Shown piece after piece: positions 1-3,807 of a stretch of 5,994 nucleotides of DNA (its first letter is position 1; each line of letters begins with the position of its first letter). This DNA comes from CAKTOF01 sp964523945 (GTDB taxonomy: Bacteria; Bacillota; Clostridia; Oscillospirales; Oscillospiraceae): the NCBI GenBank assembly GCA_964523945.1, contig CAZGBU010000116.1, positions 1-5,994 on the forward strand. The letters run 5' to 3'. Both the position numbers and the translations under genes were made by a program. The notes beneath the pieces are model-generated. The model was not told the DNA's origin. It did not search any database and saw nothing but the letters and a program-made list of their open reading frames with translations.

Positions 1-81
1 GGAACGGCAAAATTTTTTACACTTCTATTGCTTCTTTATCGCACATCAGCAAATATTGCCGGCACCAATCATGTTGTGTCA

Positions 82-105
82 GAACAAACTGCTGTAGATT
101 TGTTC
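82..105. promoter_or_regulatory. 7-bp inverted repeat, possible operator upstream of the zinc-ribbon gene
   Basis: GAACAAA (82-88) and TTTGTTC (99-105) are exact reverse complements separated by 10 bases. The dyad is centred at about 93.5, roughly 35-40 bases upstream of the transcription start predicted from the -10 box at 118-123, where a repressor or class-II activator could bind. It contains GAAC and GTTC half-sites, but they are too far apart for the GAAC-N4-GTTC spacing of a Firmicutes LexA box. The regulator is unknown and the repeat could be chance. Confidence 0.35.
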
Positions 106-114
106 CCGGGTTTC

Positions 115-123
115 TGCTATACT
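115..123 (+). promoter_or_regulatory. Extended -10 promoter of the zinc-ribbon membrane protein
   Basis: TGCTATACT at 115-123 is an extended -10 element (TGn followed by TATACT, five of six matches to TATAAT). There is no good -35 at 16-18 bases. The best candidate, TGTAGA at 93-98, is weak and 19 bases away, as expected if the extended -10 compensates or an activator is needed. Transcription would start near 130, giving a leader of about 43 bases. Confidence 0.5.
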
Positions 124-172
124 TTTTCTTGCGAAAACAGAGCGCTGAATCGGGATTTGCGGAGGTGCCAGC

Positions 173-397
173 ATGAAGGTTAAGAAAGCACGAAAATTAC
201 GAGACGCAATTTTTGTCGTGGGTGTTGTACTGATGCTGTTGGGGTATTTTTATGAACCTCTCATTGTTGTCGGTGCCATCGTGACCTGTTCCTGCCTGAT
301 TCCGCATTATCTTTTTAATCGATGCCCGCATTGCGGAAAAAACTTAGGCAGAAGTGAAGGCGAGTTTTGTCCGCATTGCGGAAAGCAAATCGACTGA
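173..397 (+). CDS. Small membrane protein with C-terminal zinc ribbon (hypothetical)
   Basis: This is a 74-residue protein of unknown function. The N-terminus is basic (MKVKKARKLR). Two hydrophobic segments follow, at about residues 12-27 and 29-48, and would form a membrane hairpin. The C-terminus carries two CPHCGK knuckles with cysteines at 51, 54, 66 and 69 (C-x2-C-x11-C-x2-C), a classic zinc-ribbon spacing. The start is well supported: GGAGGT at 161-166 lies six bases before the ATG. The positive-inside rule places both ends, including the ribbon, in the cytoplasm. It is a single-gene unit with its own promoter upstream and a hairpin terminator at 453-490. Its DNA is clearly richer in A+T than the genes downstream. 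An exact 14-base direct repeat (326-339 and 371-384) encodes the two knuckles. Small zinc-ribbon proteins of this sort are common and mostly uncharacterised; I do not assign a role. Confidence 0.8.
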   Translation: MKVKKARKLRDAIFVVGVVLMLLGYFYEPLIVVGAIVTCSCLIPHYLFNRCPHCGKNLGRSEGEFCPHCGKQID

Positions 398-452
398 CCA
401 TTTCGGCTGATTGGGAAGTTGGCCGCCGGATTCAATCGCAATACAGCAATCG

Positions 453-490
453 GAGCAGCGATTTTCACGCAGAAATAGCTGCTCTTTTTT
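453..490 (+). terminator. Rho-independent terminator after the zinc-ribbon gene
   Basis: GAGCAGC (453-459) pairs with GCTGCTC (478-484). After one G-A mismatch the stem continues as ATTTT (461-465) with GAAAT (472-476), leaving a six-base loop. Six T residues (485-490) follow directly. This closes the small gene's unit and separates it from trmO. Confidence 0.85.
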
Positions 491-518
491 GTCCCTGCGG
501 GCAAAGGGCTGGTTTCCC

Positions 519-555
519 TTGACATTTTGTCCGGGATGGCATACATTGATACAAT
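519..555 (+). promoter_or_regulatory. Promoter(s) of the trmO-mntP unit
   Basis: TTGACA (519-524, perfect -35) is followed after exactly 17 bases by TACATT (542-547). A second, overlapping pair is shifted by eight bases: TTGTCC (527-532), 17 bases, TACAAT (550-555). Either would start transcription at about 554-562. That is too close to the ATG at 571 for a normal ribosome binding site and favours the ATG at 595. Confidence 0.7.
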
Positions 556-594
556 ACGAAGTACGGTAGTATGGATGCGGAAGGGCGGCGGGGT

Positions 595-1278
595 ATGGAG
601 CATACGATTCGGGCGATCGCGCACATCCGGAGCGATTTCCCGTCCAAGTTCGGCATCCCGCGGCAGAGCGGCCTGGTCGACGAGCTGCGTGCGGCGGTGG
701 TATTTGAACCGGAATTCCGCAATCCGGACGCGGTGCGCGGGCTGGAGGGCTATTCGCACATCTGGCTGATCTGGCAGTTTTCTGCGTCTGAGCGCGGCAG
801 CTGGTCCGCAACGGTGCGCCCGCCCCGCCTCGGCGGCAATACGAGAATGGGTGTGTTTGCCACGCGCTCGCCGTTCCGGCCGAATGCGCTGGGGTTGTCG
901 TCGGTGCGGCTGGAGCGGGTGGAACTGGATCCGGCGCTCGGGCCGGTGCTGCATGTGCGCGGCGCCGATCTGATGGATGGCACGCCGATTTTCGACATCA
1001 AGCCATATGTTGCGCAGGCCGACTGCCATCCGGATGCGGTCTGCGGCTTTGCCGACCGGGCAGAGGATCCGCTGCTGGAGGTCGAATGCGCAGAGGCGAT
1101 GCTGCAGATTGTGCCGGCAGATCGGCGTGCGGCGCTGCTGGAGGTGCTCTCGCGTGATCCGCGGCCGGCGTATCAGCGTGATCCGGATCGGATTTATGGC
1201 ATGTCATTTGCGGGCTGCAACATCCGGTTTCGGGTGACGGAGCAGCTGCTGCACGTACTGGAGATTGAAAAACAGTAG
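595..1278 (+). CDS. trmO: tRNA (N6-threonylcarbamoyladenosine-37) N6-methyltransferase TrmO (TsaA/YaeB family)
   Basis: TrmO uses S-adenosylmethionine to methylate t6A at position 37 of tRNA-Thr, giving m6t6A next to the anticodon. With the start used here the protein has 227 residues, close to E. coli TrmO (235). Family motifs appear in order: IPRQ (21-24), LEGYSHIW (50-57), the signature PPRLGGNTRMGVFATR (76-91) with FRPN (94-97), DGTPIFDIKPY (128-138), and the C-terminal DPRPAY (188-193). The ATG at 571 would add eight residues (MDAEGRRG) that the family lacks and would leave almost no leader. The ATG at 595 has a G-rich GGAAGGG site (579-585) nine bases upstream and gives an N-terminus (MEHTIRAIAHIRS) that aligns with the family. 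It is the first gene of a unit with mntP. The family is certain; the exact start is likely. Confidence 0.93.
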   Translation: MEHTIRAIAHIRSDFPSKFGIPRQSGLVDELRAAVVFEPEFRNPDAVRGLEGYSHIWLIWQFSASERGSWSATVRPPRLGGNTRMGVFATRSPFRPNALGLSSVRLERVELDPALGPVLHVRGADLMDGTPIFDIKPYVAQADCHPDAVCGFADRAEDPLLEVECAEAMLQIVPADRRAALLEVLSRDPRPAYQRDPDRIYGMSFAGCNIRFRVTEQLLHVLEIEKQ

Positions 1279-1293
1279 ACAACGGAAAGAGGG

Positions 1294-1875
1294 ATGGGGC
1301 CATTGGGGATTGTGGAACTGCTGCTGCTTGCGCTCAGCCTGTCGATGGATGCAGCCGCGGCTGCTGTGTGCAAGGGGCTGGCGCTTCGCCGCATCACGGC
1401 GAAGCAGACCTGCGTGGTCGGCGTATGGTTTGGCGGCTTTCAGGCGCTGATGCCAGCGATCGGCTATCTGCTGGGCGCGGCGTTTGCGCAGTACATTACG
1501 GCATTTGACCATTGGATCGCGTTTTTGCTCCTGGCGCTGATCGGTGGCAATATGATCCGTGAGGCGCTCTCCGGCGGGGACGAGAGCGCCGACGCGTCGC
1601 TGAACTGGCGCGCGATGCTGCCGATGGCCATTGCCACGAGTATCGACGCGCTTGCGGTCGGCATTACGGTTGCGTTCCTCATCGATGGAACAGGCGAGCT
1701 GCTGTTCGCGCTGGGGCTGATCGGCGTGACGACATTTGCGCTCTCGAGCTTAGGCGTTCTGGTTGGTCATACGTTCGGTGCGGCCTACAAATCCCGCGCA
1801 GAGCTGATCGGCGGCGTGATCCTGGTGCTGCTGGGGCTGAAAATCCTGCTGGAGCACCTGGGGATCCTGGGATAA
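1294..1875 (+). CDS. mntP: Manganese efflux pump MntP (YebN family)
   Basis: MntP exports excess Mn2+ across the cytoplasmic membrane. The 193-residue product is almost entirely hydrophobic with about six membrane spans. It shows the family's internal duplication: SMDA (17-20, Asp19) in the first helix and SIDA (116-119, Asp118) in the fourth. CKGL (26-29), FGGFQALMPAIGYLLG (46-61) and DHWIAF (72-77) are also typical. The usual SMDAFAVS is here SMDAAAAAV. The polar loop at about 93-105 separates the two halves. The gene begins 15 bases after trmO, so the two are probably cotranscribed. The start is uncertain: the ATG at 1294 has GAGGG immediately before it, which is too close, and GGAAAG at 1284-1289. 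A TTG at 1303 (nine bases after GAGGG) or a GTG at 1312 would give an N-terminus nearer the family's length. No manganese riboswitch is visible upstream. Confidence 0.92.
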   Translation: MGPLGIVELLLLALSLSMDAAAAAVCKGLALRRITAKQTCVVGVWFGGFQALMPAIGYLLGAAFAQYITAFDHWIAFLLLALIGGNMIREALSGGDESADASLNWRAMLPMAIATSIDALAVGITVAFLIDGTGELLFALGLIGVTTFALSSLGVLVGHTFGAAYKSRAELIGGVILVLLGLKILLEHLGILG

Positions 1876-1883
1876 AGCGGCGG

Positions 1884-1912
1884 TTGACACGTTGGCAGAT
1901 CCATATTAAAAT
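1884..1912 (+). promoter_or_regulatory. Promoter of the Mrp-family ATPase gene
   Basis: A perfect -35 TTGACA (1884-1889), a 17-base spacer and TAAAAT (1907-1912) form a near-consensus housekeeping promoter. It starts eight bases after the mntP stop codon. Transcription would begin near 1919, giving a leader of about 57 bases. No terminator separates it from mntP, so some read-through from the upstream unit is possible. Confidence 0.8.
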
Positions 1913-1930
1913 GGCATATGTCAGAAACAG

Positions 1931-1957
1931 CCGGCGCCGTTGCTGCGCCGGTGCAAC
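1931..1957 (+). promoter_or_regulatory. Hairpin in the leader of the Mrp gene with an alternative pairing
   Basis: CCGGCGC (1931-1937) pairs perfectly with GCGCCGG (1945-1951) around a seven-base loop. The loop contains GTTGC (1939-1943), which can instead pair with GCAAC (1953-1957), just before the ribosome binding site AGAGGG (1962-1967). The two pairings are probably mutually exclusive, because one linking base is too short for a stacked pseudoknot over a 7-bp stem. There is no T tract, so this is not a terminator for mntP. It could modulate translation or RNA stability; no known riboswitch class is recognised. Confidence 0.4.
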
Positions 1958-1975
1958 AGAAAGAGGGAACAATTT

Positions 1976-2797
1976 ATGAGCGATTGCACACATTCGTGTG
2001 AAAGCTGCGGCGAGGATTGCGCCGAGCGCACTGCGCCGGAGAATCTGCGCGTGCCCTGCAACGACATGTCCAGCATCAAAAAGGTGATCGCGGTTGTCAG
2101 CGGCAAAGGCGGCGTCGGCAAGTCGATGGTGACGTCGATGCTGGCGGTGGCCGCCCGGCGCGAGGGCTTTGACGCGGCAGTCCTTGACGCTGATGTGACC
2201 GGCCCGTCGATTCCGAAGGCGTTTGGTCTGACGGGGCTCGCGACCAGTTCTGAGCTGGGCATTCTCCCGGTTGAGACAAAAACCGGCGTCAAGGTCATGT
2301 CGGTCAACCTGCTGCTCGAGCACACGACCGATCCGGTCGTGTGGCGCGGCCCAGTGATCTCCGGCGTCATCACCCAGTTTTGGACCGACGTTGTTTGGGG
2401 TGAGGTGGACTATCTGTTTGTCGATATGCCGCCCGGTACCGGCGACGTGCCGTTGACCGTGTTTCAGTCCCTTCCAGTCGACGGTATCATCATTGTGACA
2501 AGCCCGCAGGAGCTTGTCTCGATGATTGTGGAAAAGGCGGTCAACATGGCCGAGCTGATGCATGTGCCGGTGCTGGGCATTGTGGAGAATATGTCCTACT
2601 TTGAGTGCTCAAACTGCCATGAGCGGCATGAGATCTTTGGGAAGAGCCATGTGGAAGCGGTGGCAAAGGCGCATGGCATCGAGCGGATTGCCCGTCTGCC
2701 GATCGATCCGAAGCTGGCGGAGCTGTCCGATGCGGGTGATATCGAGCACGCTGATCCGGCGTGGCTCAGCGAAGTTGCAAAGCTGATTGATCTGTAA
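1976..2797 (+). CDS. mrp: Mrp/ApbC/Nbp35-type iron-sulfur cluster carrier P-loop ATPase
   Basis: Mrp-family proteins are cytoplasmic dimeric ATPases that bind an Fe-S cluster and pass it to apo-proteins. The 273-residue product has the deviant Walker A GKGGVGKS (43-50) of the MinD/SIMIBI class with its signature lysine. It also has DADVTGPSIP (71-80), Walker B LFVDMPPGTGD (147-157), TSPQE (175-179) and a CSNC cysteine pair (211-214), the site where family members bridge a cluster between two subunits. The N-terminus adds four cysteines in CTHSCESCGEDC (4-15), a ferredoxin-like cluster in the Nbp35 manner that is often seen in clostridial homologues. The start is set by AGAGGG (1962-1967), eight bases before the ATG. 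A TTG 36 bases upstream lies inside the leader hairpin and is unlikely. The gene has its own promoter and terminator and is probably monocistronic. The client proteins are unknown. Confidence 0.93.
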   Translation: MSDCTHSCESCGEDCAERTAPENLRVPCNDMSSIKKVIAVVSGKGGVGKSMVTSMLAVAARREGFDAAVLDADVTGPSIPKAFGLTGLATSSELGILPVETKTGVKVMSVNLLLEHTTDPVVWRGPVISGVITQFWTDVVWGEVDYLFVDMPPGTGDVPLTVFQSLPVDGIIIVTSPQELVSMIVEKAVNMAELMHVPVLGIVENMSYFECSNCHERHEIFGKSHVEAVAKAHGIERIARLPIDPKLAELSDAGDIEHADPAWLSEVAKLIDL

Positions 2798-2816
2798 TGT
2801 AATCCGTAAATAGCAG

Positions 2817-2851
2817 CCGGCCGGTTGGGATGCGCCAACCGGCCGGTTTTT
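2817..2851 (+). terminator. Strong rho-independent terminator after the Mrp gene
   Basis: A perfect 12-bp stem, CCGGCCGGTTGG (2817-2828) with CCAACCGGCCGG (2835-2846), closes a six-base loop and is followed by five T residues (2847-2851). The T tract contains the stop codon of the convergent kinase-like gene (2850-2852 on the minus strand). Minus-strand transcripts would also form the hairpin but lack a U tract after it, so termination is mainly for the plus strand. Confidence 0.92.
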
Positions 2852-3362
2852 ATATTTGATCTAATCGGGCCAGACGTGCGATCTGTTCGGCGGCTTGCTC
2901 CGGCGAGCGGTCGGAGACATCAAGCCGCACGGCGTCCAGCCGGTCATAGAGCGGCAGGCGCGGCAGACTGCGCGCGATCACATCTGCCGAACGCCGGCCG
3001 GCGGCCACATCACGCGCGAGCCGGGGGCGCAGGACATCCGCCCGGCAGACGAGTGCGATACGATGCACCTGGCAGCCGCATGTGTCGAGCCGGGCGAGCA
3101 GATCGTCCCAGATGGCCTGCTCGTGCAGCACCCAGCAGAAGATGACATGGTCGAATGCAGCACAATGCAAAAAATTGTTCAGCAAAAAGGCGATATTCTC
3201 CATCACCATCTGCCGGGTCTGCTCTGTCACCTGGAACGGATGCATGTCCCAGCACCAGTCTCCGTCGAGAAAGACACTTCGCGCCAGGCGCGCTTTCAGG
3301 CACTGGCTGACCACCGTTTTACCGACGCCCATGGTTCCGCCGATCAGATAGAGTTGCTTCAT
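2850..3362 (-). CDS. Small P-loop kinase-like ATP-binding protein of unknown substrate
   Basis: The 170-residue protein begins with a strand and a Walker A P-loop, GGTMGVGKT (8-16), as in nucleotide and small-molecule kinases (AAA_33/nucleoside-kinase-like fold). A conserved-looking LDGDWCWDMHPF (32-43) sits where such kinases bind their acceptor. A hydrophobic FDHVIFCWVLHE (70-81) could form the second core strand. An Arg-rich region, RPRLARDVAAGRR (112-124), resembles the mobile lid, and the C-terminus (DVSDRSPEQAAEQIARL) is a typical final helix. I recall similar clostridial proteins annotated only as AAA-family ATPases, so no reaction is assigned. The start is firm: GAGGAGGG (3371-3378 on this strand) lies eight bases before the ATG. 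It lies 48 bases downstream of the 95-residue gene on the same strand with no terminator between, so the two probably share the promoter at 3765-3793, which overlaps the LexA site. A true kinase role is inferred. Confidence 0.87.
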   Translation of the reverse strand: MKQLYLIGGTMGVGKTVVSQCLKARLARSVFLDGDWCWDMHPFQVTEQTRQMVMENIAFLLNNFLHCAAFDHVIFCWVLHEQAIWDDLLARLDTCGCQVHRIALVCRADVLRPRLARDVAAGRRSADVIARSLPRLPLYDRLDAVRLDVSDRSPEQAAEQIARLARLDQI

Positions 3363-3410
3363 GCTGCAAGCCCTCCTCTGCGGCCATGATAGCAGGCGTT
3401 CCGCAGCGCG

Positions 3411-3698
3411 TCAAGCACTGTCCGGCACGTGCGCGGCGACAAACCAGCGCCCCAGATGGATGCCGAAGCGATCGGCGCTGTGTTCAAAAAACAGATATCG
3501 CTGCTGGCCGGCGATGACCACGGTGTAGCGGTCGCCCTGCCCGCCGGTTTTGCGCGAGGCGGCCGGCCGGATATCCAGCACCCGGTCAATCGGATAGACC
3601 CGCCCGTCGTCCCAGGTGAGCGAGCGCGGCAGCATGGTTCCCGCCTCATCAAATTCCACGCTGACGCGCACATAAACCTTTTCGTAACATTCTGCCAT
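3411..3698 (-). CDS. Conserved hypothetical protein divergent from dinB
   Basis: This 95-residue soluble protein has no signal peptide or membrane segment. It looks rich in beta strands: YEKVYVRVSVEFDEAG (5-20), LTWDDGRVYPIDRVLDIR (27-44), DRYTVVIAG (56-64), RYLFFE (67-72) and GRWFVAAH (83-90). The repeated strand-turn pattern and the invariant-looking Trp, Gly and Arg positions suggest a small barrel. I recall similar unnamed proteins beside Y-family polymerase genes in other Clostridia, but that is memory, not a search. The ribosome binding site AAGGGAGG (3708-3715 on this strand) lies nine bases before the ATG. A GTG one codon upstream (3701) is possible. It is the first gene of a unit with the kinase-like gene, driven by a minus-strand promoter that shares the LexA box with dinB. 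A role in the DNA-damage response is inferred from that layout only. Confidence 0.82.
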   Translation of the reverse strand: MAECYEKVYVRVSVEFDEAGTMLPRSLTWDDGRVYPIDRVLDIRPAASRKTGGQGDRYTVVIAGQQRYLFFEHSADRFGIHLGRWFVAAHVPDSA

Positions 3699-3713
3699 CA
3701 CGGTTGGCCTCCC

Positions 3714-3741
3714 TTGACATTCAAGCGGAATGCACTATAAT
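3714..3741 (+). promoter_or_regulatory. Consensus promoter of dinB
   Basis: TTGACA (3714-3719) and TATAAT (3736-3741) are both perfect consensus boxes, 16 bases apart. Transcription would start near 3748, inside the LexA box, leaving a leader of about 60 bases. The -35 box overlaps the ribosome binding site of the divergent gene (3708-3715). A promoter this strong for an error-prone polymerase implies tight repression. Confidence 0.88.
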
Positions 3742-3766
3742 AATAGAACAAATGCTCTATTATTAT
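3737..3766. promoter_or_regulatory. LexA (SOS) box at the centre of a 30-bp palindrome
   Basis: AGAACAAATGCTCT (3745-3758) fits the Gram-positive LexA/DinR consensus CGAACRNRYGTTYG: GAAC, four bases, then GCTC instead of GTTC, a single mismatch in the GAAC-N4-GTTC core. The dyad continues outward as ATAATAATAGA (3737-3747) and TCTATTATTAT (3756-3766), giving 13 of 14 paired positions around the common centre 3751.5. The site covers the predicted starts of both opposing promoters and abuts the dinB -10, so bound LexA should block both. LexA binding is inferred from the motif and the adjacent polymerase gene. Confidence 0.75.
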
Positions 3767-3793
3767 TTTACGGCGCAGTGCATGCGGTGTCAA
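3765..3793 (-). promoter_or_regulatory. Promoter of the 95-residue protein and kinase-like gene
   Basis: On the minus strand, TTGACA (3788-3793) is followed after exactly 17 bases by TAAAAT (3765-3770). Transcription would start near 3758, within the LexA box, with a leader of about 60 bases to the ATG at 3698. The -35 box shares two bases with the dinB ribosome binding site (3792-3801), mirroring the arrangement on the other side. Confidence 0.78.
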
Positions 3794-3807
3794 GGGGAGG
3801 GAAAACA

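Noticed and set aside
13..18. T run at the left edge as a terminator tail
   Set aside because: Any stem would lie outside the window, and no hairpin is visible in bases 1-12.
82..105. LexA box upstream of the zinc-ribbon gene
   Set aside because: GAAC and GTTC half-sites are present but about 17 bases apart instead of four, so LexA would not recognise them as one site.
326..384. Two copies of CCGCATTGCGG as regulatory repeats
   Set aside because: They encode the duplicated CPHCGK knuckles of the zinc ribbon, and the coding constraint explains them.
504..520. AAGGG/CCCTT inverted repeat touching the trmO -35
   Set aside because: Five-base arms are expected by chance at this length and nothing else supports an operator.
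307..1029. Long minus-strand open frame (240 codons) opposite trmO
   Set aside because: It is the Arg/His/Pro-rich shadow of a GC-rich gene, has no family motifs, and crosses the 453-490 terminator and the trmO promoter.
1931..1951. Terminator for mntP
   Set aside because: The hairpin is good but lacks a T tract and lies downstream of the mrp promoter.
1940..1975. Upstream TTG start for the Mrp protein
   Set aside because: It lies inside the leader hairpin and has no ribosome site. The ATG at 1976 has AGAGGG eight bases upstream and gives the normal N-terminus.
1679..2563. Long minus-strand open frame (294 codons) opposite mntP and mrp
   Set aside because: It spans the ends of two certain genes and a promoter, its composition is typical of an antisense shadow, and it has no recognisable domain.
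2825..3389. Plus-strand open frames opposite the kinase-like gene
   Set aside because: They are antisense shadows that begin inside the mrp terminator or mid-gene, without ribosome sites or domains.
3730..3807. Upstream ATG start for dinB adding 26 residues
   Set aside because: It lies within the promoter, upstream of the predicted transcription start, and the added residues do not resemble the family.
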